From G963704535 sp963704535 (lineage in GTDB: Bacteria; Chloroflexota; Chloroflexia; Chloroflexales; Roseiflexaceae), in NCBI GenBank assembly GCA_963704535.1, contig OY969916.1, forward strand, positions 62,001 to 126,000: a stretch of DNA of 64,000 bases. The letters are read 5' to 3'. Shown piece after piece: positions 9,030 to 17,614 of the stretch. Made by a program: the position numbers and the translations under genes. How positions within the stretch are numbered: position 1 is the first letter of the stretch; each line of letters starts with the position of its first letter. The notes below the pieces were generated by a model. The model searched no databases. It was not told where the DNA came from and was given only the letters and a program-made list of their open reading frames with translations.

Positions 9030-9752
9030 ATGGGAGCATCGATCGCGAGCAGCGTAGCGGCGTCAGTATGGACCGACCCTCAGCTACGTCATCTCAACCG
9101 GCTTTTTCGTGACCGCTCGCCGCAGGCGCTACTGAACTGGGCGACGACATATTTCGGCCAGAAGATCGTGTTGACGTGCAGCTTCGGCGGGGCTTCTGGG
9201 ATGGTGCTGCTGGATATGGTCGCCCGGCTGGGGCGCGCGACGCCGGTGATCTTCCTGGACACTGGCCTGCTGTTCCCGGAGACCTACGCCTTGGCCGAGG
9301 CGGCTGCCCGCCGCTATGGGGTCAGGATCGAGCAGCGGGCGGCGGCGCTGACGCTCGAAGAGCAAGACCGTCAGGAGGGCGCCAAGCTCTACGCGCGCGA
9401 CCCTGACCGCTGCTGCGGCATCCGCAAGGTCGCGCCGCTGGCCGAGGTGTTGCGACCGTACCGGGCCTGGATTAGCGGCATCCGTCGCGATCAGTCGGCA
9501 TCGCGAGCCGATACGGCGCTGCTCCAGTGGAACAGCCGCCACCAGGTGCTCAAGCTCAACCCGCTGGCCTTATGGACCGATCGGCAGGTCTGGGCCTACA
9601 TCAATGCCAATGATGTGCCCTACAACCCGCTACTTGACCAGGGCTACCCGAGCCTGGGCTGCGCGCCCTGCACGCGCCCGACCGCCGCTGCCGACCCACG
9701 CGCCGGTCGCTGGGCCGGGTTCGCCAAGATCGAGTGCGGCATCCATCTATAA
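9030..9752 (+). CDS. cysH: phosphoadenylyl/adenylyl-sulfate reductase
   Basis: A 240-residue reductase that turns activated sulfate (APS or PAPS) into sulfite in the assimilation pathway. CC at 128-129, C-x-x-C at 211-214 and the C-terminal ECGIH with Cys236 are visible. The double pair of cysteines is the [4Fe-4S] set of APS-type reductases, so APS is the likely substrate; ECGIH holds the catalytic cysteine. The pyrophosphate-loop segment TCSFGGASG is present. ATG 9030 is chosen from GGAGG at 9019-9023; the longer frame from 8925 runs through the leader hairpin. cysI follows after 15 nt. Confidence 0.93.
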   Translation: MGASIASSVAASVWTDPQLRHLNRLFRDRSPQALLNWATTYFGQKIVLTCSFGGASGMVLLDMVARLGRATPVIFLDTGLLFPETYALAEAAARRYGVRIEQRAAALTLEEQDRQEGAKLYARDPDRCCGIRKVAPLAEVLRPYRAWISGIRRDQSASRADTALLQWNSRHQVLKLNPLALWTDRQVWAYINANDVPYNPLLDQGYPSLGCAPCTRPTAAADPRAGRWAGFAKIECGIHL

Positions 9753-9767
9753 TTGCGGAGGAATGTC

Positions 9768-11489
9768 ATGACGAACACAGCAGTGGATACGGCGCCAGAG
9801 GTTTCGCACGTCGAGGAACTCAAGATCGACAACCCCGGATTGGGCGGCATCCTTTTTGACGAGGTCCCGGACCTGACGACTGACCGGGTCTCTGAGGACG
9901 CCTACCAACTGCTCAAGTTCCACGGCAGCTACCAGCAGGACGACCGCGACCAGCGCAAAGAGCGCAAGCTCCAGAAGCGCGATCGTGCCTGGCAGTTTAT
10001 GGTCCGCACCAAGTTCCCCGGCGGGCGGCTGACCGGCGAACAGTACCTGGTGGCCGACGAACTGGCATCGACGTTGGCCAACAATACGTTGCGGATCACC
10101 ACGCGCCAGGACTTCCAGTTCCACGGGATCGGCAAGGGCAATCTCAAGCAGCTGATCCGGGCGCTCAACGAGCGCTGGGTCACGACCTACGGCGGCTGCG
10201 GGGATGTGGCTCGCAACACGCTGACCTGCCCGGTGGCCGATCTGCTGCCCGGCCATGGCTTTGACTTCCAGGCGCTGGCGCAGCAGGTGAGCGACCACTT
10301 TATGCCCGAGTCGACAGCCTACTACGAGCTGTGGCTCGACGGCGAGAAGATCCTGGCCGATGGCAAGCGCGTCAAGGTCCAGCCGCGGCGCGAGGAGTCG
10401 TTCTACGGCCCGACCTACCTGCCGCGCAAGCACAAGATGGGCATCGGGCTGCCGCACGACAACTGCGTCGATCTGTTCACCCACGACCTGGCGCTCGAAG
10501 CGGTGCTGGGCGAGGATGGGCAGGTGCGGGGCTTCAATCTGCTGGCCGGCGGCGGGCTGGGGAGCACGCACGGCAAGGCCGAGACGTTCCCACGGCTGGG
10601 CGACCGGATCGGGTTCCTGCCGCCGGAGCAGGCGCTGCCGGTGCTGGAGGCGGCCACGGCGCTCTACCGCGACTATGGCGACCGGACCAACCGGCGGCAC
10701 GCGCGGCTGAAGTATGTGCTGGAGGAGCACGGCGTGGCCTGGTTCCAGGACGAGTTGGGCCGGCGACTGGGTGCGCCGCTGGCGCCGCCTGCCGAGGTCG
10801 GGGAGTACGGGGTGGACGACCACTTGGGCTGGCACCGCCAGGCCGACGGGCGTTGGCTGGTGGGGGTGTGGGTCGAGAACGGGCGGATCAAGGATGCGCC
10901 GGGCGCGCCGACCAAGGCCGGGCTGCGGGCGATCATCGAGAAGTTCAACCTGGAGATCCGCCTCACCGCCCAACAGAATCTGGTGCTGGCAAACATCAGC
11001 GCCGCCGACAAGCCGCAGGTCGATGCGATGCTGGCGGCGTATGGCCTCTCGATCGGCTGCGAGCCGCTCAGTGCGCTGCGGCGCTACGCCATGGCCTGCC
11101 CGGCCATGCCGACCTGCGGGCTAGCGGTGGCCGAGAGCGAGCGCTACCTGCCCGACCTGATCGGCGAGCTGGAGCGGCGCGGCTACGGCGGCGACCGGGT
11201 CTGGATTCGCATGAGCGGCTGTCCCAACGCCTGCTCGCGCCCACCGACGGCCGAGATCGGGATCGTGGGCCGTAGCCTGGGGCTGTACAACGTCTACGTG
11301 GGCGGCAGCTTCGAGGGCACGCGGCTGGCGCGGCTGTACCGCGCCGAGGTCCGCGCCACCGTGCTGGCGGATCTGCTGGCGGACACGCTGGACCAGTGGA
11401 AGCGCGAGCGGGCGCCCGGCGAGGCCTTCGGCGACTGGTCGGCGCACGCGCTGGTGCCGGAGTTAGCGGCGAGGGCGCACGCAGGCTAG
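9768..11489 (+). CDS. cysI: assimilatory sulfite reductase hemoprotein (CysI type)
   Basis: A 573-residue siroheme/[4Fe-4S] reductase converting sulfite to sulfide. TTRQDFQFHG is the CysI siroheme-region motif, and the cluster ligands are in C444-x5-C450 and C485-x3-C489 (ACPAMPTCG and SGCPNAC). The ending SRPPTAEIGIVGRS favours the CysI branch over ferredoxin-nitrite reductases. ATG 9768 has GGAGG at 9757-9761. No CysJ flavoprotein is present, so the electron donor is unclear. It forms an operon with cysH; the divergent SUMT and chelatase would supply siroheme. Confidence 0.92.
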   Translation: MTNTAVDTAPEVSHVEELKIDNPGLGGILFDEVPDLTTDRVSEDAYQLLKFHGSYQQDDRDQRKERKLQKRDRAWQFMVRTKFPGGRLTGEQYLVADELASTLANNTLRITTRQDFQFHGIGKGNLKQLIRALNERWVTTYGGCGDVARNTLTCPVADLLPGHGFDFQALAQQVSDHFMPESTAYYELWLDGEKILADGKRVKVQPRREESFYGPTYLPRKHKMGIGLPHDNCVDLFTHDLALEAVLGEDGQVRGFNLLAGGGLGSTHGKAETFPRLGDRIGFLPPEQALPVLEAATALYRDYGDRTNRRHARLKYVLEEHGVAWFQDELGRRLGAPLAPPAEVGEYGVDDHLGWHRQADGRWLVGVWVENGRIKDAPGAPTKAGLRAIIEKFNLEIRLTAQQNLVLANISAADKPQVDAMLAAYGLSIGCEPLSALRRYAMACPAMPTCGLAVAESERYLPDLIGELERRGYGGDRVWIRMSGCPNACSRPPTAEIGIVGRSLGLYNVYVGGSFEGTRLARLYRAEVRATVLADLLADTLDQWKRERAPGEAFGDWSAHALVPELAARAHAG

Positions 11490-11510
11490 GGCGATAACGG
11501 CTTTGTGAAG

Positions 11511-11557
11511 GCCCAGTGGGTGCGGGGGTGAGGTGGCCCGCATTCGCTGGGCTTTTT
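11511..11557 (+). terminator. Rho-independent terminator after cysI
   Basis: GCCCAG (11511-11516) pairs with CTGGGC near 11547-11552 and an inner TGCGGG pairs with CCCGCA, followed directly by TTTTT at 11553-11557. It lies just after the cysI stop and fits a classical intrinsic terminator. Confidence 0.8.
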
Positions 11558-11719
11558 GTGTTGGCCTTTGTCATAGCTGGGCCGCCTCACCCTGCTACCA
11601 CTTTCATCTGGCGTAACCGCCGCACCAGTGTTACCGCGCTACCTTGCTCGGCTTCATACTCGCGTTTGGTGATATACTACGCACCAACGAGGCGAGAGTT
11701 ATCTCATGAGGTAGACGCA

Positions 11720-11965
11720 ATGGATCAGGAAACCTTGTGGCGTCAATACACATCGTTGCCCGTAGATGCACAACATCAGGTGGCCGACTTCATCGCCTTT
11801 CTAGCTACACGGTATCGGACCACACCCTCGTCCAAGCCGTCACTTGCGAACAACCTGCTGGACGAACCGCTTGTAGGCATGTGGGCCGATCGGGACGATC
11901 TGACGGATAGTACCGCCTGGGTACGCACGATCCGTGAACGCGAATGGGATCGGCGCCGTGGCTGA
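11720..11965 (+). CDS. VapB-like/DUF2281-type antitoxin
   Basis: An 81-residue protein starting MDQETLWRQYTSLPVDAQHQ with a helical VADFIAFLATRY segment, typical of short antitoxins that precede PIN-domain toxins. The C-terminal TAWVRTIREREWDRRRG also fits that group. Its stop overlaps a GTG at 11958 that starts VADVISDTN, the opening strand of a PIN toxin with the conserved D-T-N. The toxin breaks off there. The antitoxin therefore appears orphaned. Confidence 0.65.
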   Translation: MDQETLWRQYTSLPVDAQHQVADFIAFLATRYRTTPSSKPSLANNLLDEPLVGMWADRDDLTDSTAWVRTIREREWDRRRG

Positions 11966-11984
11966 TGTGATTAGCGATACAAAT
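11958..11984 (+). pseudogene. PIN-domain (VapC) toxin remnant, nine codons
   Basis: GTG 11958 overlaps the antitoxin stop in the usual VapBC manner and encodes VADVISDTN, matching the start of PIN-domain toxins (a strand ending in the metal-binding D-T-N). The frame then runs straight into MNKPSETDW, which is BrnA-like. A deletion or recombination seems to have fused two TA modules here. The match is short, so this is a suggestion. Confidence 0.4.
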
Positions 11985-12173
11985 ATGAACAAACCTTCGG
12001 AAACTGATTGGGCACGTATCGACGCGATGACCGATGAGGAGATCGACATCTCGGATATTCCGCCGCTGACCGATGACTTCTTCCAGCGGGCCAAAGTGCG
12101 GATGCCCAGGCGCAGGATCACGGTGTCGGTACCAGTTGACACGGATGTGCTGACAAAGTGGTCCCCATCGTAG
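11985..12173 (+). CDS. BrnA-like antitoxin, C-terminally truncated
   Basis: A 62-residue protein. DWARIDAMTDEEIDISDIPP followed by a KVRMPRRRITVSVPVDTDVL strand is the pattern of BrnA-family ribbon-helix-helix antitoxins. Normal members continue with a W-F-K-x-x-G-K-G-Y-Q-T segment and a final helix to about 90-100 residues; here the frame ends KWSPS after the strand. The DNA-binding helices are missing, so repressor function is doubtful. No BrnT toxin is adjacent. It lies in a run of damaged TA genes. Confidence 0.55.
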   Translation: MNKPSETDWARIDAMTDEEIDISDIPPLTDDFFQRAKVRMPRRRITVSVPVDTDVLTKWSPS

Positions 12174-12187
12174 TGCAGGAGAATGCC

Positions 12188-12406
12188 ATGGCGACCTCCA
12201 CAACACCCTATCGGGATCAAGTCTTAGCCGAACTCGACTCGCTTCCAGATGAGTATCTGCCGTTCGTCCTACAGTTGATGCGCACCTTTCGTGAAAGCGT
12301 CATGCTAAAACCAGCGGCGGCAAGCTTCCGCCAAGGCTGGCAGGAAGCGCAGCAGGGCAACACCTATCCGGCCACAACCTTGTGGGATGACATTGATGTC
12401 GGATGA
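12188..12406 (+). CDS. antitoxin of a RelE-type module
   Basis: A 72-residue protein with an N-terminal RDQVLAELDSLPDEYLPFVL helix and a C-terminal ATTLWDDIDV tail, resembling the small antitoxins that precede RelE/YafQ toxins. GGAGA at about 12178-12182 gives the ATG at 12188. The toxin frame starts inside its last codons (ATG 12387 or 12396), showing translational coupling. The toxin is frameshifted, so the module may be inactive. Confidence 0.6.
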   Translation: MATSTTPYRDQVLAELDSLPDEYLPFVLQLMRTFRESVMLKPAAASFRQGWQEAQQGNTYPATTLWDDIDVG

Positions 12407-12856
12407 GCCTGAGCAACCACAGCCTATTCCGGTGCAGTATACCCCGGAGTTCAAACGCAACATCCGCCAACTTGCCAAGAAATATCGGCGGATTAGGGCA
12501 GATGTGGAGCCATTGCTTGATGCCTTGGAACAGGGACAGACACCTGGCGATCAAGTCCCTGGTGTCCCATATACTGTATTCAAGGCCCGGGTGCGGAATT
12601 CGGACAGTGGCAAAGGCAAAAGTGGCGGCTACCGGATCATTTACCAGCAGACAGCAGATGCATGATTATTCTGATGACCATCTACTCGAAAACCGAGCAG
12701 GAAGACATCACAGCGCGAGACATTCACCATATTATTCTCGATTACGACACGCAGGCGCAAACCCCTGACGAAGGTAGCGAAAAGGTGTCCACCCTGGAGA
12801 GCGCAGCGGCGGATGATGTAACGACCACTGCCGATGGTGATCGTCAAAATTCATAA
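12396..12856 (+). pseudogene. RelE/YafQ-family mRNA interferase toxin, frameshifted
   Basis: The first frame (12387/12396-12665) encodes YTPEFKRNIRQLAKKYRRI and ends GGYRIIYQQTADA-stop. The normal continuation, MIILMTIYSKTEQEDITARD, begins at 12662 in the next frame, joined by ATGA. The RelE fold needs both parts, because the last strand and helix carry active-site residues. One missing base near 12655-12662 explains the break. The ATGA overlap could allow coupled translation of two fragments, but a simple inactivating indel or a sequence error is more likely. The tail after ILDYDTQ is unusually long and acidic. Confidence 0.7.
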
Positions 12857-12878
12857 GGGCGGCCATCGCTGGCCGCCC
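12857..12878. terminator. GC-rich hairpin between convergent genes
   Basis: GGGCGGCCA (12857-12865) and TGGCCGCCC (12870-12878) pair perfectly around TCGC. It lies between the RelE frame and the sigma-factor stop and could end both transcripts. There is no T-tract. Confidence 0.6.
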
Positions 12879-12911
12879 AGACACCACACCTCACGTTTCA
12901 CGCATCACGTT

Positions 12912-13421
12912 TCACGCTTCCCGGTAGATCTCGCGAAAGCGCGCGCGGGCGCGGAATAGGCGCATCTTGACCGCGATATTGGTGCAGCCCAGCGCCGTGG
13001 CGATCTCGCGTGTGCTGCGGCCCTCGTAGGCGTGGAGCACCAGCAGATCGCGGTAGCGCGCCGGCAGTTGCGCCAGCGTGGCCCGCACCGGCTCGCCCTC
13101 GGCCACGCGCGACTCCATGGTATGGGCGCCGCTGGGAACCGGGTCCTGCTCTACGAGCGGAGTGAAGCGCACACGCCGATGGCGGCGCAAGTAGTCGTAG
13201 GCGGAGTTGGTGGCGATCCGGTAGAGCCAGGAGACGACATTGGCGCGCGGGTCATGCTGCGCCCAACTGCGTAGGGCCTTGAGAAAGGTCTCCTGGCACA
13301 GGTCCTCGGCTGCCTCGCGATCACCGACCATCCGCACTAGGTAGGCCAGGATCGGGCGCCGGTACCCATCGTAGAGCGCCTCGATCGCGGCGCTCGGCTG
13401 TGAAAGTTGTTCAGTCCTCAC
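12912..13421 (-). CDS. ECF-type RNA polymerase sigma factor
   Basis: A 169-residue sigma-70 family protein with only regions 2 and 4. AAEDLCQETFLKALRSW and the following VVSWLYRIATNSAYDYLRRH are region 2; LPARYRDLLVLHAYEGRSTREIA and a C-terminal helix are region 4.2. GTG 13421 has GAGAGGAAG just upstream. It lies downstream of the peptide importer genes on the same strand; no anti-sigma factor is adjacent, which is unusual for the class. Confidence 0.92.
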   Translation of the reverse strand: MRTEQLSQPSAAIEALYDGYRRPILAYLVRMVGDREAAEDLCQETFLKALRSWAQHDPRANVVSWLYRIATNSAYDYLRRHRRVRFTPLVEQDPVPSGAHTMESRVAEGEPVRATLAQLPARYRDLLVLHAYEGRSTREIATALGCTNIAVKMRLFRARARFREIYREA

Positions 13422-13462
13422 AGCTTCCTCTCCTTCTCAACTAATTTGGAGATTGGAGATCG

Positions 13463-13519
13463 GATTGGAGATTAGAGATTGGAGTGCCTCGATCAATCTC
13501 TAATCTCTAATCTCCAATC
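13463..13519. repeat. simple-sequence hairpin (GGAGATT unit)
   Basis: GATTGGAGATTAGAGATT (13463-13480) pairs perfectly with 13502-13519; both arms are built from GGAGATT/AGAGATT units. It begins next to the stop codon of the 13523-15331 gene and could be its terminator. A similar hairpin with the same unit lies at 24564-24598. Confidence 0.75.
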
Positions 13520-13522
13520 TCT

Positions 13523-15331
13523 CTACTTGTGCCAGGTGGCGATATTCCAGAGCACCGAGTCGAAGGTGCTGCCGGTCGGCCCCTGGAGCGCCGTGGCCTT
13601 GCCTTCGGGCGTCGAGCGGTCGACCAGCGGCAGGATCGCCCCGTCGCCGATCAGCATGTCATTGGCCTTGATGAAGAGTTCCTTGCGCTTGGCCGGGTCG
13701 AAGGTCTTGCTCAACTCGACCAGGACCGCGTCGTAGTCCTGGTTGCAGTAGCGGCCGTTGTTGGCTAGGTTCCAGCCGTTCTCCTTCGACGCCACTTGGG
13801 CGCAGGTCCAGCTATCGAAGTAGTTGACCGGATCGGGCGAGTCGGGGTTGTTGGTATACATCTGGACGTCGCTAAAGAAGTGGCCGAAGGTGTCGGGGTT
13901 GCCCTTGTCGCTGGAGAAGAACACGCCCGAGTCGATCGACTTCAGCTCGACCCCGACGCCGATCTCGGCCCAGTTCTGCTTGACGATCGCCTGGACCTTC
14001 TGGCGCACCGCGTTGATCGAGGTCGCGTATAGCAGTTGGAGCGGCTTGCCGTCCTTGTCGCGGATGTTGTCGCCGTCGGTGTCGGTCCAGCCGGCCTCGT
14101 CGAGCAGTTGCTTGGCCTTCTCGACGTCGCGGTCGCAGGTGGTGTTGGGCGAGTTCAGGTCGGTCGGCTGCGTCAGGATGTTGCAGGTCGGCTTGCCGCC
14201 CACGCCGTAGACCTGCTCGGCGATCGCGTTGCGGTCGATCGCCAGCGAGAGTGCCTGGCGAATCTTATTGTCGGTCAGGACCGGGTGGGGCTGGCCGGGC
14301 TCGGCGCGCAGGTCGCCCAGCGCCGCGTCGGGGTTGGTGAAGTTGACGACGATGCGCTCGATGCCGGTCGAGCCGGAGGTGATGAAGTCGCACTTGCCGC
14401 CTTGCAAGATCTGCTCGGCCACGGCGGCCTCGATTTGCAGGTTCCAGGCGTAATCGACCTCGCCGGTCTCGCAGACGGCGCGGGCCGCCGAGACCGGGTC
14501 GCCGCCGCCCTTGATCTCGACCGAGGCGAAGGCGACCTTGGCGGCATCGCGGTAGTTCTCGTTCTTGACGTAGAGCACAATGTCGCCGGGCTTGAAGTCT
14601 TGCAGCTTGTAGGGCCCGGTGCCGATCGGGCTGTTATTGGCCGGGCACTGGGCCGCTACCGCGCCGATGCAGCTCTCGTACTGCTTGCGCTGGATGACCA
14701 GCCCGGAGACACCCACGAATGAGACGTAGGGGTTCGGGTTGGGCTCCTTCCAGGTGATCTTGACGGTGGCCGGGTCGAGCGCCTCGACCTTCTCGATCGG
14801 GTCGAAGTTGCTCTTGGTGGTGCAGGCGGTGGCCTCGTCGGCGCAGTACTCCCAGGTGAAGACCACGTCGTCGGCGCTGAAGTCGCTGCCATCGGACCAC
14901 TTGACGCCCTGCTTCAGCTTCCAGGTGATCGACGTGCCGTCCTTGGCGACGCCGCCATTCTCGATCGTGGGCAGCTCGGCGGCCAGGAATGCCACCGGCT
15001 TGCCGTCCTGGTCCCAGTGGGCCAGCGGCTCAAGCATGACGTGGGCGGCGTCGGAGTTTTTAGTGCCCTGGCCCTGGTGCGGGTTCAGGATCGTGGGCGC
15101 CTGCCAGTAGAGGATCTTGAGTGCGCCGCCAGCGGCCTGCTCGGCGGTCGGCTGGGCTGCCGGGGCGGCGGCAGTCGGCTGGGTCGCTGCGGTGGCCGGC
15201 TGGGCCGCCGGGGCGGTCGGCGGGGCCGCCGGACCAGTGGTGGCGCCGCCGCACGCGGCAAGAATCGGCAGGATCAGCGCGAGCAACAGCAAGTAGGCGG
15301 GATGGCCCCGTAGATTCAGGTGTCTGATCAT
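13523..15331 (-). CDS. oligopeptide ABC transporter substrate-binding lipoprotein
   Basis: A 602-residue family 5 binding protein. A lipoprotein signal ends LPILAAC (lipobox Cys27), followed by a Pro/Ala/Thr-rich linker to about residue 70 and then the SBP_bac_5 fold, with WSDGSDFSADDVVFTWEY and NKIRQALSLAIDRNAIAEQV, typical of DppA/OppA proteins. It is the last of four importer genes on this strand (35-bp gap after the dppC-like gene). A second binding protein opens the operon, so the importer may take up two classes of peptide or related solutes. Confidence 0.9.
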   Translation of the reverse strand: MIRHLNLRGHPAYLLLLALILPILAACGGATTGPAAPPTAPAAQPATAATQPTAAAPAAQPTAEQAAGGALKILYWQAPTILNPHQGQGTKNSDAAHVMLEPLAHWDQDGKPVAFLAAELPTIENGGVAKDGTSITWKLKQGVKWSDGSDFSADDVVFTWEYCADEATACTTKSNFDPIEKVEALDPATVKITWKEPNPNPYVSFVGVSGLVIQRKQYESCIGAVAAQCPANNSPIGTGPYKLQDFKPGDIVLYVKNENYRDAAKVAFASVEIKGGGDPVSAARAVCETGEVDYAWNLQIEAAVAEQILQGGKCDFITSGSTGIERIVVNFTNPDAALGDLRAEPGQPHPVLTDNKIRQALSLAIDRNAIAEQVYGVGGKPTCNILTQPTDLNSPNTTCDRDVEKAKQLLDEAGWTDTDGDNIRDKDGKPLQLLYATSINAVRQKVQAIVKQNWAEIGVGVELKSIDSGVFFSSDKGNPDTFGHFFSDVQMYTNNPDSPDPVNYFDSWTCAQVASKENGWNLANNGRYCNQDYDAVLVELSKTFDPAKRKELFIKANDMLIGDGAILPLVDRSTPEGKATALQGPTGSTFDSVLWNIATWHK

Positions 15332-15365
15332 GAAGCTGCCTCCTTGATTTGTGATTTACGATTCG

Positions 15366-16332
15366 TCACATCTTGAGCCGTGGGTCGAGTGCGTCGCGCA
15401 GGGCGTCGCCGACGAAGTTGAACGAGAGCGAGGCCAGGAAGATCGTCAGGCCGGGGATGAATGCGCGCCAGGGCTGCACCAGCATAAAGTCGCGCACATT
15501 GTTGAGCATATTGCCCCAGCTCGCCGATGGGTTCTGCACGCCGAAGCCCAGGAACGACAGCGCCGCCTCGGTGATGATCACCCCGCCGAAGCTAAACGTC
15601 GCGGCCACGATGATCGGCGCCAAGGAGTTGGGGATCATGCTGGCGGATAATGATCGTCCAGTCCGAGACGCCCAATGCGCGCGAGGCGTCGGTGAATTCC
15701 ATGTTGCGCAGCGCCAGCACCTGCCCGCGCACCAGCCGCGCGATCGGCATCCAGCTAAAGATGATCAAGATCGTCGCCAGGATCAGGATGCTCTCGGCCC
15801 GCTCGGCCGACATCGACCAGACCCAGCCGAAGAACCAATTCACGAGCACCGGCGTCGTGAGCGGCAGCCCGCCGCGCAGATTCATGGCCGACAGGATCAG
15901 CAGCAGCGGCAGCACCGGCAGCGAGAGCATAAAGTCGACCAGCCGCATGGTGAAGGCGTCGATCCAGCCGCCGAAGTAGCCGGCCACCGCGCCGATCATC
16001 ACGCCGAGCAGCGTCGAGCCGAGCGTCACTAGCGCCGAGAGCAGCAGCGAGATCCGGCCGGCCCACATCAGCCGGGTCAGGACATCGCGGCCGATCTCGT
16101 CGGTGCCGAAGTAGTGAACCTGGCTCGGCTCCAGGTTCGGCTGGGCGACGATCGCGTTCGGGTCGAAGGGGCTGAACGCCGGCCCCACGAACGACATCCC
16201 GAACAGGAACAGTAGCGCCGCGATCCCAAAGACCGCCAGCTTGTGCTTGCGGAAGCGATTCCAGATCACCTGCGCCTGGCTGACCTCTTTGACGGAAAGC
16301 AACTGCTCTGCGGTTGGATTTGCAACAGCCAT
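15366..16332 (-). pseudogene. DppC/OppC-type ABC permease, frameshifted
   Basis: The first part (16332 to about 15642) starts MAVANPTAEQLLSVKEVSQA and includes the OppC N-terminal domain, FGTDEIGRDVLTRLMW and the EAA-loop region ASRALGVSDWTIIIRQ. The protein then leaves frame; the rest, MIPNSLAPIIVAATFSFGG to ALRDALDPRLKM (15638-15366), is in another frame. The break is at about 15636-15642, inside the loop that contacts the ATPase. One inserted or two missing bases restore a normal permease of about 320 residues. GGAGGTGGTT supports ATG 16332. Confidence 0.85.
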
Positions 16333-16345
16333 AACCACCTCCAAA

Positions 16346-16405
16346 TTGAGAATTGAGAATTGAAAATTGAGAATGAAGCTTTGGAGCATTCTCAATTCTC
16401 AATTT
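16346..16405. repeat. simple-sequence hairpin (TTGAGAA unit)
   Basis: TTGAGAATTGAGAATTG repeats upstream face CATTCTCAATTCTCAATTTC downstream, forming an imperfect hairpin with an 11-bp core stem. It lies between the two permease genes, next to a MITE-like element at 16409-16505. Confidence 0.7.
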
Positions 16406-16408
16406 CTT

Positions 16409-16505
16409 AGAGACTGTCTGAAAGGTTGATTTGTCGCTCGTAGTCCTTGGTGGAAAGTGGTTCTTGAGGGGCGGCCCCTCAAACTCCCCCTTTCAGACAG
16501 TTTCT
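16409..16505. mobile_element. MITE-like element (family B), 97 bp
   Basis: The left end AGAGACTGTCTGAAAGG and right end CCTTTCAGACAGTTTCT are inverted repeats. The interior carries TTGATTTGTCGCTCGTAGTC and the CTTGAGGGGCGGCCCCTCAA palindrome. Complete relatives lie at 23818, 28943 and 30403. The right end overlaps the first base of the permease stop codon (16505-16507), so the element abuts the gene. Confidence 0.75.
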
Positions 16506-17563
16506 TACGTGTAGCGTATGCGCGGGTCAACGACGGTGTACATAATGTCGGCCAGCAGATTGCCGAGCACCACCAGGGTCGCCAGGAACATCAGGTAGGT
16601 CATCGCCACTGGCCAGTCGCTTTGGAACAGGCTGTCGACAAAGACGCGGCCCATGCCCTGCCAGTTGAAGATCGTCTCGGTGATCACCGCGCCGCCGAAG
16701 AGCCCCGGAAGCTGGAGCGCGACGATCGTGACCAGCGGGATGAGCGCGTTACGCAGTGCGTGCTTGACGATCACGACCCGCTCTTTCAGCCCCTTGGCGC
16801 GGGCGGTGCGCACGTAGTCCTGGCGCAGCACCTCCAGCATCGAGGCGCGGGTGAAGCGGCTCCACTGGGCCATAAACAGCAGGCTCAATGTGAGTGTCGG
16901 CAGGATCAGGTGCAGGATCTGGTCGGTAAACGAGCCTGCCTGGATGCGGCCCAGCATGGGCTCGGTGTAGGCCCGCGCGGCGGTGACGCTGCCGGGCGGC
17001 AGGTAGAGCAGGCCCCAATCCTTGAACTTAAAGCTGAACACTAGGATCAGCATGGCGCCCAGCCAGAAGGCCGGCATGGCCGTGCCGAAGAAGGTGCCGG
17101 AGGTGACCAGGTAGTCGAGCTTGGAGTACTGCCGCACCGCCGAGTAGATCCCGATCGGCACGGCGAGCAGCAGCGAGAGCAGCGTGGCCGAGATCGTCAG
17201 CTTGAGCGTGTTGGGCAGCACCCGCATAATGATCCGGCCGGTCGGCTCGTTCTCCGAGAGGCGCCAGGAGACGCCGAAGTCGCCGCGAATGATGCCGTAG
17301 CGCGGCGGTCGGTCGGGGTAATTCGGCCAGCCGAAGGCCCAGCGCGTGTAGGACTGCCACAGCGGCAGGTCAAGATCGTACTGCCGCTTGAGCCGCTCGA
17401 TGTCCTCGGGCTTGACCGGGAAGCGCGATTGCTGGCGCTTCTGCTCCAGCACCTCGCTGAGCGGGCCGCCCGGCGCCAGGTACAGCAGGCCAAAGATCGC
17501 GATCGACGTGATAAACAGCACGATCGCCGCTTGCACCGTGCGCCGGATGAGAAATGCGGTCAT
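16505..17563 (-). CDS. DppB/OppB-type ABC permease
   Basis: A 352-residue inner-membrane permease of the peptide/nickel family. The N-terminal MTAFLIRRTVQAAIVLF helix, six TM helices and the EAA loop ARAKGLKERVVIVKHALRNA are seen, ending DIMYTVVDPRIRYT, a typical OppB terminus. ATG 17563 has AAAGGAGATCC upstream. The N-terminal extracytoplasmic loop with EDIERLKRQYDLDLP is the usual OppB one. It pairs with the frameshifted OppC-like subunit. Confidence 0.92.
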   Translation of the reverse strand: MTAFLIRRTVQAAIVLFITSIAIFGLLYLAPGGPLSEVLEQKRQQSRFPVKPEDIERLKRQYDLDLPLWQSYTRWAFGWPNYPDRPPRYGIIRGDFGVSWRLSENEPTGRIIMRVLPNTLKLTISATLLSLLLAVPIGIYSAVRQYSKLDYLVTSGTFFGTAMPAFWLGAMLILVFSFKFKDWGLLYLPPGSVTAARAYTEPMLGRIQAGSFTDQILHLILPTLTLSLLFMAQWSRFTRASMLEVLRQDYVRTARAKGLKERVVIVKHALRNALIPLVTIVALQLPGLFGGAVITETIFNWQGMGRVFVDSLFQSDWPVAMTYLMFLATLVVLGNLLADIMYTVVDPRIRYT

Positions 17564-17614
17564 ATCGGGATCTCCTTTCTACCTTATGAGAAGTGAAGGG
17601 GTGAAAGGATGAGG

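Noticed and set aside
10331..11275. Long overlapping frame inside cysI
   Set aside because: High GC makes long alternative frames; its translation is Arg/Ala-rich and matches nothing, while the cysI frame has all expected motifs.
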